Positions 1 through 8,278 of a stretch of 64,000 nucleotides of DNA are shown here, one piece after another; the stretch's first letter is position 1, and each line of letters starts with the position of its first letter. The position numbers were made by a program, and so were the translations under genes. Origin of the DNA: Shewanella electrica (GTDB lineage: Bacteria > Pseudomonadota > Gammaproteobacteria > Enterobacterales > Shewanellaceae); assembly GCF_022321485.1 (NCBI RefSeq), contig NZ_JAKOGG010000011.1, positions 1 to 64,000 of the forward strand, written 5' to 3'. A model generated the notes under the pieces. The model was not told the DNA's origin. It saw nothing but the letters and a program-made list of their open reading frames with translations, and ran no database searches.

Positions 1-25
1 CCATCAAATCGCCATAACGCGGAAG

Positions 26-97
26 AAAACCGAGAAAAAAGAAACAACCACGCAAATGGTGGCTGTTCCAATTATTTGATGGCCCCAATTATTTGGG
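26..97. repeat. GTGGCTGTCC repeat, outlying copy
   Basis: One copy of a roughly 50-bp repeat: a purine-rich lead-in (AAAACCGAGAAAAAAGAAAC), a small inverted repeat (CCAC...GTGG) and GGTGGCTGTTCCAATTATT, followed at 81-97 by a truncated echo (CCCCAATTATTT). The same unit recurs at 841-1097, so the porin-like gene between them is bracketed by repeats. No transposase is visible nearby. Confidence 0.75.
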
Positions 98-111
98 CCC
101 GCCAAGATCAG

Positions 112-663
112 CTAGAACTTATAACCAAAACCAATCGTCACAGAGCTGATATCGTAAAGATCGTCAGCAAAGAAATGGTTGTAAGCAAGCGTGGTGAAAT
201 AGCGGTCATAATCGGCTTTTAGTCCAATACTGGCAACAGGTTTATATTCGCTATCGGACGCTGAGCCCGATAGGGAAAAAACATCGCCAACATAGTTCAC
301 CTCTACTTTGGCATGCAGATAGCTGTAACCCGCTTTTACAAAACCCTGCACCGTTGGTGTAAATGGGTAGCTGGCTTTCATTGCTACGTCTATGGCATAG
401 ACGTCAATATCAATACCGTCGTTACTGCTGTGCCAATAATGGAAATCTGACTCCACTGCCCATGTGGCATTTAATGGAATACCCGCGGTAACACCATACA
501 CAGCTTTGTTATCATCGAGGCCGTCTGTCAGGTTTGTGCCATAACCAACATTAGCCGCCAGATAAAACTGACTATCAACACTCTGAGATGACTCATCTGC
601 CACCGCAGCAAATGAAAGCAAACCCGCGATTGGAATAAATAAAGCAATCTTGCTGTACTGCAT
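112..663 (-). CDS. Small outer-membrane beta-barrel protein
   Basis: 183 residues with a clear signal peptide (about residues 1-22, ending AVA-DE) followed by a mature chain of alternating aromatic/hydrophobic strands and a C-terminal Phe (IGFGYKF), the usual signature for BAM-dependent outer-membrane insertion. Size and strand pattern fit the OmpA-like/OMP_b-brl eight-stranded barrel group. No OmpA peptidoglycan-binding domain is present. A good ribosome-binding site (AAGGAAA) precedes the ATG at 663. It stands alone between repeat copies with no operon partner. The exact function (adhesion, small porin, structural) cannot be read from sequence; the barrel assignment is firm. Confidence 0.8.
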   Translation of the reverse strand: MQYSKIALFIPIAGLLSFAAVADESSQSVDSQFYLAANVGYGTNLTDGLDDNKAVYGVTAGIPLNATWAVESDFHYWHSSNDGIDIDVYAIDVAMKASYPFTPTVQGFVKAGYSYLHAKVEVNYVGDVFSLSGSASDSEYKPVASIGLKADYDRYFTTLAYNHFFADDLYDISSVTIGFGYKF

Positions 664-840
664 GAAATTTCCTTATATCAATAACTATCCATCTAGATAG
701 GCTGCAAATACTAGCAGCCCCCATGGAGATGGCAAACAATGTTGAGCTTAACTATTGATAAAAATCGCAAAATCAGCAATTAGCCATCAGCAAATCGTCA
801 CGTAAAGAGAGTTGTTGGGGGTTATTGCGTTGGTGGGGTT

Positions 841-1097
841 TATTTGGACAGCCATCAATCTGCAATACAACCACACAAATGGTGGCTGTCCCAATTATTT
901 TTCCTTCGATTCTACCAAAACCGAGAAAAAAGAAACAACCACACAAATGGTGGCTGTCCCAATTATTTTTTGACGCGGAATAAAACCAAGAAAAAGAAAC
1001 AACCACACAAATGGTGGCTGTCCCAATTATTCTTATTATTTGGACAGCCATCAATCTGCAGTACAACCACACAAATGGTGGCTGTCCCCATTATTCT
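841..1097. repeat. Cluster of four GTGGCTGTCC repeats
   Basis: Four near-identical copies of ACAACCACACAAATGGTGGCT followed by GTCCCAATTATT (cores at about 867-900, 935-966, 1000-1031 and 1063-1095). Two copies are preceded by the purine-rich AAAACC(G/A)AGAAAAA lead-in and two by ATTTGGACAGCCATCAATCTGCA, so the array is two alternating composite units. Each core contains the inverted repeat CCACACAAATGGTGG. Spacing is irregular and spacers are themselves repeated, which excludes CRISPR. The look is that of REP/RAYT-associated or MITE-like DNA; that class is inferred, because no Y1 transposase gene lies in the window. Confidence 0.8.
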
Positions 1098-1111
1098 CCA
1101 TTATTTTCCAA

Positions 1112-1513
1112 TTATTTGTGCTTACTTTTGTTAATAACTTCAGGATCAGGACTGATCATAATTAAGTTATTTTCATCCGTCTTAAGCAAAAGATGAAAGT
1201 TGGCAGTACCGTCATCCACACATAAATCTTCTAACACCAATGTATCCCCATTTTCACTTACATAAGAGTTCTCAACAATTTGCGTGAATGGTTTAGTAAA
1301 ACCAGCGCCAATAAACCGTAACCCTTTAGGTGCCAAGTCTAAATTAATTAGCTTGTAGAAGATAACTGATGGCCCAGTAATCACTACTTGACGTTCTTTT
1401 TCTGATAACGGTTTACTACTACCTGATTCGTAGTAAGTAAATACCGGTTTCTTTTTAGCCGTTACCGTAACACTTACATCAAACATAAATGCATCAATAG
1501 ATTTCTTATCCAT
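1112..1513 (-). CDS. DP-EP family (DUF1888-like) small protein
   Basis: 133 residues, no signal peptide or membrane segment, predicted mostly beta. The near-terminal SPDPEV motif and overall length resemble the DP-EP family (Pfam PF08985) of Shewanella/Vibrio proteins of unknown function; this match is from memory and moderately certain. It begins 11 bp after the stop of the upstream STAND NTPase on the same strand, with its own AAGGGATAT ribosome-binding site, so the two are almost certainly co-transcribed. Its AT-rich composition matches the AT-rich 3' end of that NTPase gene and differs from the GC-richer N-terminal half, suggesting the small gene and the sensor end travel together. Function unknown; an effector or ligand partner of the NTPase is an inference. 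Confidence 0.6.
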   Translation of the reverse strand: MDKKSIDAFMFDVSVTVTAKKKPVFTYYESGSSKPLSEKERQVVITGPSVIFYKLINLDLAPKGLRFIGAGFTKPFTQIVENSYVSENGDTLVLEDLCVDDGTANFHLLLKTDENNLIMISPDPEVINKSKHK

Positions 1514-1524
1514 AATATCCCTTA

Positions 1525-4500
1525 TTAATTAAAACATTTTTCAAAACCATTTTTGAAAAAAACGTAACTTTGGTCGTTTTTACTCACACCTATTTTTTCT
1601 AATTTTTTATTAATATCAGTACAACTATATGAAATTTTGTCATTACCGATTTCATTATAACCATATATAAACTTTAGCATATCAAAATCGCTGACATCGT
1701 AATTCCCGGAAATATAAGCATCATTAAATTTCTCACTCTCCAAAAATGCAGCTTCTGAATCTCCTTTTAACAAAAAATCATAGACTCTAAAAACGATTAT
1801 ATTAGAAGAGTACTCATCTCGACCTAAATCTTCAGTAATAGCTTTCAACTTCTCCAATCTAACATCATCATTTTCTTTTAAATAAACAAACTTTAGATAA
1901 AGGATGTTACTTTCCAAAATGATATAGTCCTCTTTCCAACTCGAATTATCAGGATCTTGAGACACTGCTCTATCGACTTTACCTTCTGCTATTATAAATA
2001 CATTCAAAGCATCGTCATTTTTTGAATAAAAGTAATACTCACCAAGAAATTTTAATGATGAGTAAAGTCGCTCTTGAATATACGAATTATTCGAATATTT
2101 TGGTTTGTCAAACTCACGCTTAATACTTTCCCAGATTTTAATTGCATCCTTAGTCTGACCTTCCGCCACCAAAGCACTAGCCACAAAAGATCTCGCATTA
2201 ATTACATCCCCAACCAACGCTTCATCGTCGGGAGATGCCTTTAGTAAAGCTTCCTTCTGCTGCAACGCCTGTTCAAATAGCACTTTCGCTTGCGCAAAGT
2301 TCTTCAATTTAAGCTGTATCGAACCCAAATTATTTAGCGAAGAAGCCAATTCTTTTTGCGCATCCTTATCCTCTGGCGCCATGTCGACCATCTTCTGGCT
2401 GTAACTCAAATACTGTTCAAAAAACGTAGCTGTATTGTCCCAATCCGCTTGGTCATAAAACATCTGCCCTTGCCAAAAGGCATTGGCACCAAGGGACTTT
2501 AAGAGTTCCAAGTTTTCGGGTTGCTCTTTTAATAATGGCAAGAACTCCTTTTCTGCAGCGAGTAACGCGCTTTTTGCTTCATCATTCTTGCCGCGGGAAT
2601 ACGCCACTTCACCGATGGCTTCTAAGGTTTGCCCATGCTGAAAGCGGCCTTCAAAGCCCAAGGTTTTGTCCTGAATATTACCTTTGGCGGTAAAGTATTC
2701 CAGCGCCTTGTTGGAGATACCATCGAGCAAGTCCATACGGCCAATATTACGCAGTTTGTCGGCAAAATCCCCCACCATAAAGCCCAACAAGTTTTCAGCA
2801 TCTAAACGCCGTGCTGTGGCTTGTTGTTCAGCGTCAATACTGCGGGCGGTCATCAGTACCGAAATTAGCGTCAATGTTGCCAAAGACGCGACAATACCGC
2901 GCCGCAACCAACTGCGGCGTTTGGCACGCTGCACCGAGGCGTTGATGAAGCGGTGTTCGGTGTCATCCAATGCGATCAATGGATTGTCGGCCAGCTGTTT
3001 GGCATCTTGCAGCGGTTTGCCTTCTTGCAGCAGATAAGCACTGGCTTGCTGTTCAGCTTGCCAACGGCTAGCACTGTGAAACAGCCGCGCTTGCTGCGCG
3101 AGCATCTCTTTATGTTGCTCAATCCATTCGCTGGCGCGCGGCCAACGGCGCAGTAACGCTTCGTGAGCGATGTGGAAACTGGGTTCACCTTGGTGCAGTT
3201 GCGACACAAATAAGCGCCGCTCGACCATGGCTTCGACCAAGGCGCGTTCGCTGTCGCTTTGTAGCTGTTGCCACGAGGCACTGCGGCTGGTGACTGACTG
3301 CTCGTCTTCCCGCAGGGTAACTAACAAGGATAATACCCGTGGCACCGCTTGCTGCTCGGCATCACTGAGTGTGGCAATCGCGTCTTCGGCGGTCACGCCG
3401 ATTGCGCCTTCCAGTCCGCCGAGTTCGTGGTACACGCTGACCAGCATGGTGCCTTGTGCGTCGCGGCTGAGATACAACTGCTGCAGCATATATTGCAGCA
3501 TCGGCAGGGCGTCGGGGTAATTGGCCGCTTCGCTACAGAGGATTTCATCCAGCGGTGTGGCGGTGCTGTCATCGGTTTGCCAGTTGAGGCCTGCGGCGGC
3601 GGCAGGCAGGCGGATCATCTGCAATAACTCTTGGCGCGATGGTGGTGCTAAGTCAAAGTGAGCGCCACGCCCTTTACCGGCACGCAGGCTCGGGTAACTC
3701 ACCAACTGTGGATAAAATTCGTTACGACAGGCACTGAGCAGTAGCACGGTGCCAGATGTGGCTAATTGTTCCAGTAGATCAATCCAGTGCTGGCGTTGCT
3801 CATCGTCAAATGCGGGGGATGACAACAGCACTTCTAAGCGGTCGATGAACAGACCAAAGCGATAATGTTTGTCCCGTTGCGCCTGCGTATGGGCGGCTAA
3901 GCGGCTTAATACCGCGGTGAGATTTTGCTGGAGTTTGTAGGCAAGGGTGTCAGCGCTTTCGCCCTCTAGCACGGGCAGGTCGTCTAGCTCCCAATCGAGC
4001 ATAGCGGAAGCTAGCGCTAACCATAAGGTGTCGCCGTTGACATCGGCGAGATCCAGCGCCGCGTGCGACAGTAAGCGCACACCGTAGGCGCCCTGATCAG
4101 TCAGCAAGTTGGGGATAATACCAGCATTGATTAACGACGATTTACCACTGCCGCTCGGCCCTAAAACCAAGCAGAAGTCGCGCCCATATTTTGCTTGTTG
4201 GCCGATACGTTCGAGCAGCAGTTGGATCTGCTCACTGCGACCAAAGAACACCTCAGCATCATCGGCGCTGTATGCACGTAGACCGGGGAATGGCGATTCC
4301 CCTTGCCAAGTGGGGGTATCGCTGACCGCTTGTTCGGAGCCGATAGGAAAGCGCACTTCGGCTAAGGTGCGGTAACCGCGTTTGCGAATGGTTTCAATAT
4401 ACGTCGGCGCGGTGGCGCTATCATCCAGCGCACGGCGCAGTTGAGCGATGGTTTTATGCAGTGGATTGTCACCGGTATCGACGCCTGCCCAGCAGTGTTC

Positions 4501-4662
4501 CAGCAGTTGCTCGCTACTGACCACTTCACCCGCTTGCTCGCATAGGTAGCAGAGCACATCCATCGCTTTGGGTTCAAGCTGTCGTTTTTTACGTCCCTGT
4601 TGCAATGTATTGGCGACGGGGCTTACCTGCCAGTCACCGAAAAAGAAGATGCGTTCTGCCAT
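1525..4662 (-). CDS. wHTH - nSTAND1 NTPase - TM - TPR signalling protein
   Basis: 1045 residues. Residues 1-105 form an OmpR/CadC-type winged helix. Residues about 122-515 form an nSTAND1 NTPase: FPGLRAY and FFGR lead-in, Walker A GPSGSGKSS at 168-176, a Walker B-like LFIDRLEVLL at 271-280 (an unusual form of the family's DQxEE), and the closing AHEALLRRWPRASEWIE. One membrane segment follows at about 588-607, then TPR-like helices from about 650. This is a CadC-like layout: cytoplasmic DNA-binding NTPase coupled through the membrane to a probable periplasmic TPR sensor. The last third of the gene (about 1525-2150) is very AT-rich compared with the rest, suggesting a swapped sensor region. 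It is followed at 11 bp by the DP-EP-like gene. Targets and ligand are unknown. Confidence 0.85.
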   Translation of the reverse strand: MAERIFFFGDWQVSPVANTLQQGRKKRQLEPKAMDVLCYLCEQAGEVVSSEQLLEHCWAGVDTGDNPLHKTIAQLRRALDDSATAPTYIETIRKRGYRTLAEVRFPIGSEQAVSDTPTWQGESPFPGLRAYSADDAEVFFGRSEQIQLLLERIGQQAKYGRDFCLVLGPSGSGKSSLINAGIIPNLLTDQGAYGVRLLSHAALDLADVNGDTLWLALASAMLDWELDDLPVLEGESADTLAYKLQQNLTAVLSRLAAHTQAQRDKHYRFGLFIDRLEVLLSSPAFDDEQRQHWIDLLEQLATSGTVLLLSACRNEFYPQLVSYPSLRAGKGRGAHFDLAPPSRQELLQMIRLPAAAAGLNWQTDDSTATPLDEILCSEAANYPDALPMLQYMLQQLYLSRDAQGTMLVSVYHELGGLEGAIGVTAEDAIATLSDAEQQAVPRVLSLLVTLREDEQSVTSRSASWQQLQSDSERALVEAMVERRLFVSQLHQGEPSFHIAHEALLRRWPRASEWIEQHKEMLAQQARLFHSASRWQAEQQASAYLLQEGKPLQDAKQLADNPLIALDDTEHRFINASVQRAKRRSWLRRGIVASLATLTLISVLMTARSIDAEQQATARRLDAENLLGFMVGDFADKLRNIGRMDLLDGISNKALEYFTAKGNIQDKTLGFEGRFQHGQTLEAIGEVAYSRGKNDEAKSALLAAEKEFLPLLKEQPENLELLKSLGANAFWQGQMFYDQADWDNTATFFEQYLSYSQKMVDMAPEDKDAQKELASSLNNLGSIQLKLKNFAQAKVLFEQALQQKEALLKASPDDEALVGDVINARSFVASALVAEGQTKDAIKIWESIKREFDKPKYSNNSYIQERLYSSLKFLGEYYFYSKNDDALNVFIIAEGKVDRAVSQDPDNSSWKEDYIILESNILYLKFVYLKENDDVRLEKLKAITEDLGRDEYSSNIIVFRVYDFLLKGDSEAAFLESEKFNDAYISGNYDVSDFDMLKFIYGYNEIGNDKISYSCTDINKKLEKIGVSKNDQSYVFFKNGFEKCFN

Positions 4663-4883
4663 GAATGTTGTCCTACATGGTCAATAAAATGTCGAGTGTC
4701 AAAAAACACAATACCTCAAGGCATTATCCCAATTGTTCTATCTAATCACCAGTCGCTTTTATTAACAAGCTGTGTAAATTTGGTTACAACTAGGCATTGG
4801 TAAAAATGCGACATCTCCGGGGTTTTATTTTGTGGCGGTTCGGGCGATCATAGCCCGATACCAGTGATGTTAAGGAATATCTT

Positions 4884-5264
4884 ATGAGCAGCCATACAGT
4901 GAGCAACCTCAAACTTAAGCGTAAATCTCGCTTGTTAGAGATAACATTTGGCGATGGCAGCGTGCACCAACTCACCTGTGAGTTTTTACGGGTTAATTCA
5001 CCGTCAGCCGAGGTGCAAGGCCACGGTAATCCAAAGTTAGTGACGCACAAACGCAATGTGAACATTAAGGCGATTGAGCCGGTGGGCAACTATGCGGTAA
5101 AGCTAGTGTTTGATGATGGCCACGATAGCGGTCTATTTTCATGGGATTTACTGCATGATTTTTGTGAAAATCAGCAAGCTTATTGGGAGCAATATTTGGC
5201 CCGCTTACGCGCCGAGAAAGGTTCGCGCGAGCCGTTGATTGCCATGAATATAAGCTACAGCTAA
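4884..5264 (+). CDS. DUF971 / gamma-butyrobetaine hydroxylase-like N-terminal domain protein
   Basis: 126 residues consisting of one GBBH-like N-terminal domain (DUF971): LEITFGDGSVHQLTCEFLR near the start, then the typical NYAVKLVFDDGHDSGLFSW segment. In eukaryotic gamma-butyrobetaine hydroxylase this domain precedes the dioxygenase domain; in bacteria it occurs alone, and some homologues are discussed in connection with Fe-S proteins. No metal-binding cysteine pattern is visible here. The ATG at 4884 has an AAGGAATATCTT ribosome-binding site. It is monocistronic: divergent from the STAND gene and convergent with the glycosyltransferase 12 bp away. Domain assignment is firm, function unknown. 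Confidence 0.8.
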   Translation: MSSHTVSNLKLKRKSRLLEITFGDGSVHQLTCEFLRVNSPSAEVQGHGNPKLVTHKRNVNIKAIEPVGNYAVKLVFDDGHDSGLFSWDLLHDFCENQQAYWEQYLARLRAEKGSREPLIAMNISYS

Positions 5265-5276
5265 CGTTTAGCAAAA

Positions 5277-6368
5277 TCAGCGCGCTGGACCGACAATCGC
5301 TTGGCCGAGCGCGCGATTATCACGCTTGGAGCGCCAGCTATCGGGTAACACCACCTGCTGCCACAGCGCTTGGCATAAGCTTTGTGGATCGCGCCAATCC
5401 CCCGCCAGTAACCAGCGCACCAACATGTCGCCAACATCGGGATAATGGATCGGCTGCGGGTTATTGGCTTTCAACCAACGTTTTAGTGCTTGTTGGTCGA
5501 GTGTGTTCATATGGTCGGCCGCCGCTAATAGCGCCAAGGCTGCCACATTCGATAGTTGCTCAAACTGGCCTTGCAGCGGCTTAACCAGCAACTTTTTGCC
5601 TAAGGTCATTGCTTCGCTAGCTAGCTCAAAACCGGCATTACCAATCACACCACTACAGCGCCCCATGTCACGTTTGAACCCCTCACGATTAAAACCGTGC
5701 CAATGGATATGCCCAGCCAACTGCGGCGGCGCGGCACTGGCGTGATACACCTGAAATTGATAGTCACTGAACGGCGTCAGCAGCTCGGCAATATCACCGG
5801 CTGCCTCAAACGGGAGATAGACTAAGATCTGCTCGGCGTGCAGTTTTTCGTGGCTGTCCACTTCGACAAACGGTGGCAGTATCGGGTAACCAAAGTGGTG
5901 CCAGTGGCAACCGAGTGCCAGATCTGCTGGGGCGAAGTTTTCCAACAACCAATCGTTAAACCAGCTGTTACCAACTTTCGGCACCGGATAACGCAATGCC
6001 GCTTGGTGGCTGATACTGATGCAGTTAACCCCTTGGCGCCGCGCGGCCCATGCGGTCACGGGTTCAAAATCATTGAGCACTAAATCGTAATCGCTTAAAT
6101 CGAGTTGGCGAATATCACGCCACAAACGCCACAGCGAGTTGTTTACCGCAGTGGCAGCAATATCTACCTTACCTTTGCGGGTAGTAAATGACAGCCCATC
6201 TCGGACTTGGTATTCCCCAAACGCTGCCATATCAAAATATTGAGCGGCGGCGCGGCCACTGAACAGGTAGTCCACCTGCACTTGATGGGTGGCAAATGCT
6301 TTTGCCATCACCCGGGCGCGGCTCAAATGACCATTACCCGTGCCTTGAACACCATACAAAATGCGCAT
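5277..6368 (-). CDS. MJ1255/VC2487-type glycosyltransferase
   Basis: 363 residues, close to full length for the TIGR00661 glycosyltransferase family. The N-terminus (MRILYGVQGTGNGHLSRA) is the donor-site glycine loop of a GT-B fold, and GNAGFELASEAMTLGKKLLV near residue 220 is the C-terminal nucleotide-sugar-binding signature. It likely transfers a sugar to an envelope acceptor; substrate unknown. It starts 3 bp after the PAP2 phosphatase stop on the same strand with an AAGGATAACGC ribosome-binding site, so the pair is an operon, which suggests a shared lipid-linked substrate such as an undecaprenyl carrier or phospholipid (inference). Confidence 0.8.
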   Translation of the reverse strand: MRILYGVQGTGNGHLSRARVMAKAFATHQVQVDYLFSGRAAAQYFDMAAFGEYQVRDGLSFTTRKGKVDIAATAVNNSLWRLWRDIRQLDLSDYDLVLNDFEPVTAWAARRQGVNCISISHQAALRYPVPKVGNSWFNDWLLENFAPADLALGCHWHHFGYPILPPFVEVDSHEKLHAEQILVYLPFEAAGDIAELLTPFSDYQFQVYHASAAPPQLAGHIHWHGFNREGFKRDMGRCSGVIGNAGFELASEAMTLGKKLLVKPLQGQFEQLSNVAALALLAAADHMNTLDQQALKRWLKANNPQPIHYPDVGDMLVRWLLAGDWRDPQSLCQALWQQVVLPDSWRSKRDNRALGQAIVGPAR

Positions 6369-6371
6369 GCG

Positions 6372-6893
6372 TTATCCTTGCAAACAATAAGAAGCGTAGA
6401 AAGCAGCACTGCTGCCAAGCAACATGCCAGCGATGATATCGGTGGGATAATGCACGCCGAGCACCACGCGCGAGCAGGCAACGAGCGACGCCCACGCCAG
6501 CAAGGGCAGCGTGAGGATGGGGAACTCTAGCGCTAAGGTGGTGGCAAAGACGAAGGCAGCGGCGGTGTGACCAGATGGCAAGCTGAAACGGTCAGACGGT
6601 TCAAAATCGATAGCGATGTCAGCCGGTAAGTTGTGACACGGGCGCACACGACGAATGGTATTTTTCAGCAGTAAATAGAACGGTAGTTCAATAAGAAAGG
6701 CGGCCAGTAATAGATTAAACAGATGTTGGCCTTGCTCATAAAACAGCAGTAACAATACCGCAAGGTAGAGATAGAGCGGGCCGTTACCCGAGGCCGAGCA
6801 CGCTAGCGCAAATGCACGTAGACGATATCTGCGCCCCCAATAGAGCAGTTGGCAAAAGCCTAAGCGATCCCATTCTGCGAGTCGTAGCAGCAT
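6372..6893 (-). CDS. PAP2-family membrane phosphatase
   Basis: 173 residues from the preferred ATG at 6893, which has AAGGA at a normal distance; an in-frame GTG at 6902 lies directly on that ribosome-binding site and is less likely. All three acid-phosphatase motifs are present: KNTIRRVRP, SLPSGHTAAAF and SRVVLGVHYPTDIIAG, so it should be active. Several hydrophobic helices place it in the inner membrane with the active site facing the periplasm, where such enzymes remove phosphate from lipid phosphates (PgpB/undecaprenyl-pyrophosphate phosphatase type). It is the first gene of the pair with the glycosyltransferase. Confidence 0.88.
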   Translation of the reverse strand: MLLRLAEWDRLGFCQLLYWGRRYRLRAFALACSASGNGPLYLYLAVLLLLFYEQGQHLFNLLLAAFLIELPFYLLLKNTIRRVRPCHNLPADIAIDFEPSDRFSLPSGHTAAAFVFATTLALEFPILTLPLLAWASLVACSRVVLGVHYPTDIIAGMLLGSSAAFYASYCLQG

Positions 6894-6989
6894 AGCGGTC
6901 ACTCCTTTTCGTCATATGCTGGCAAGACTAGCTAGCGGCGATGACGCATAAGTGACAGTTGCTCGACAGTTTTGTGACAATCTCCCGGG

Positions 6990-7238
6990 TTAGGCGGTCA
7001 CGGGATCAGCAGATTTTTTACGGTATAAGCGCACCAGATGCACCACGTTGACGATGCCAACAAAGCCATTCATCACCGCTACTGGCATAGCATTAATGGC
7101 AATGCCGTAAGCGACAAACAGGGCACAGCCAACAAAATTCAACCAACGCAGCCAAATAATATCTTTCATCATCAGCGAGATAGCTACCATTAGCGACGCA
7201 GCGTAACCGACGATTTCCACGGTATTTAATGTATCCAT
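6990..7238 (-). CDS. Small inner-membrane protein (YgjV-like)
   Basis: 82 residues from the ATG at 7238, chosen because GAGGTACCTGAAT gives a good ribosome-binding site; an upstream in-frame ATG at 7274 lacks one. It contains about three hydrophobic helices with a positively charged C-terminal tail (RLYRKKS). The pattern VGYAASLMVAISLMMKDIIWLRWLN resembles YgjV/SemiSWEET-like small membrane proteins, which is only a weak family hint. It is monocistronic, upstream of and divergent from rraA. No function can be stated. Confidence 0.65.
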   Translation of the reverse strand: MDTLNTVEIVGYAASLMVAISLMMKDIIWLRWLNFVGCALFVAYGIAINAMPVAVMNGFVGIVNVVHLVRLYRKKSADPVTA

Positions 7239-7562
7239 ATTCAGGTACCTCAAACCAGCAAGGCCCTCTGCCATCCATAAGCCTAGTGGGGGATCCGTGC
7301 CCCTAAAGCAGCAATAAAATTAGAGAAAGGAACTTTTAAGGCGCATATAATAGCAGACCGCAGTAAAACGGGTCATGCAATTTCAGCGCAAACTGAAGTG
7401 CTGCACACCTGTACTGCTGCAACGGGGATGCGCTGAAACTGTTGTAAATGTCATAACTTGCGTGACTAAATACACTTTTCTTTTGAAGAAACCCTTATAT
7501 ACTGACGATGTTGTGCCAACCCTTGTCTGACAAGGCCGAGCTGAAGAAACAGGAGTAATAAA
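7239..7562. promoter_or_regulatory. Divergent intergenic region upstream of rraA with a large stem-loop
   Basis: The 324-bp gap between the YgjV-like gene and rraA holds one clear structure: TTTCAGCGCA at 7381-7390 pairs exactly with TGCGCTGAAA at 7429-7438, extendable with one mismatch to 7378/7441. No T-tract follows, so it is not an intrinsic terminator. A TATACT at 7498-7503 could be a -10 element for rraA. CAGGAG just before 7563 is the rraA ribosome-binding site. Confidence 0.5.
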
Positions 7563-8048
7563 ATGGAATACAACACTTCCGAACTGTGTGATATGTACCT
7601 GGATGTTGTTGATGTAGTAGAACCCATGTTCAGTAACTATGGTGGCTGCAGTTCCTTTGGTGGTGCGATCTGCACGATCAAATGTTTTGAAGACAACGGT
7701 CTGATCCTTGATGTGTTGCAAGAAGACGGAGAAGGCAAGGTACTGTTAGTTGATGGCGGTGGTTCATTGCGCCGCGCGCTGGTTGATGCCGAAGTGGCCG
7801 AACTGGCGGTAAAAAACAACTGGGAAGGTCTTGTTATCTACGGTAGCGTGCGCGAAGTCGATGCGCTGGAAGACTTGGATATTGGTATTCAAGCAGTGGC
7901 TTCCATTCCAGTGGGCGCCGATGCCAACGCCGTGGGTGAAGTGGATATTCCGGTGAACTTTGGCGGTGTGACCTTCCTACCCGGCGACCATATCTATGCC
8001 GATAACACTGGCATCATTTTGTCACCTGAACCACTCGACATCGAATAA
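7563..8048 (+). CDS. rraA: Regulator of ribonuclease E activity A
   Basis: 161 residues, the normal length of RraA. The start [23 protein letters not shown] and the central [21 protein letters not shown] and [16 protein letters not shown] are characteristic of the family. RraA binds the C-terminal part of RNase E and inhibits mRNA decay; it keeps the fold of a methyltransferase-like/aldolase family but lacks that activity (established for the E. coli protein). ATG at 7563 has an AGGAG ribosome-binding site. It is a single gene ended by the terminator at 8065-8090. The long structured upstream region could be the site of post-transcriptional control. Confidence 0.95.
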   Translation: MEYNTSELCDMYLDVVDVVEPMFSNYGGCSSFGGAICTIKCFEDNGLILDVLQEDGEGKVLLVDGGGSLRRALVDAEVAELAVKNNWEGLVIYGSVREVDALEDLDIGIQAVASIPVGADANAVGEVDIPVNFGGVTFLPGDHIYADNTGIILSPEPLDIE

Positions 8049-8064
8049 GTGCCACTGCACCGCA

Positions 8065-8090
8065 AAAGCCGACTCTGTGTCGGCTTTTTT
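8065..8090 (+). terminator. Intrinsic terminator after rraA
   Basis: Stem AAAGCCGAC / GTCGGCTTT with a 5-nt loop followed by a run of T, 16 bp after the rraA stop. Confidence 0.9.
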
Positions 8091-8278
8091 GTCGGCGTAA
8101 ACTCCAAAGCCGATCACTATTCACAACGGATGGTTTATGGTCTAATGCACAACCTAAATTATCAGCGACATGCCTAATTTTTAAGAGATGATCACACCCT
8201 GACACGAAAGGGATTTGGTACATCAGCATTAGCGCATACACTTTTACGCAATTTTTAGCTCGTCATAGGAACACACGA

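Noticed and set aside
841-1097. Possible CRISPR array
   Set aside because: Spacing is uneven, the intervening segments are also repeated, and no cas gene is present.
773-1134. Overlapping small reading frames on both strands in the left repeat array
   Set aside because: They are translations of the repeat units themselves (recurring TNGGCP-type strings), have no ribosome-binding sites and no independent support.
2684-3627. Several plus-strand frames within the STAND gene
   Set aside because: Shadows of the minus-strand coding sequence, without start signals or homology.
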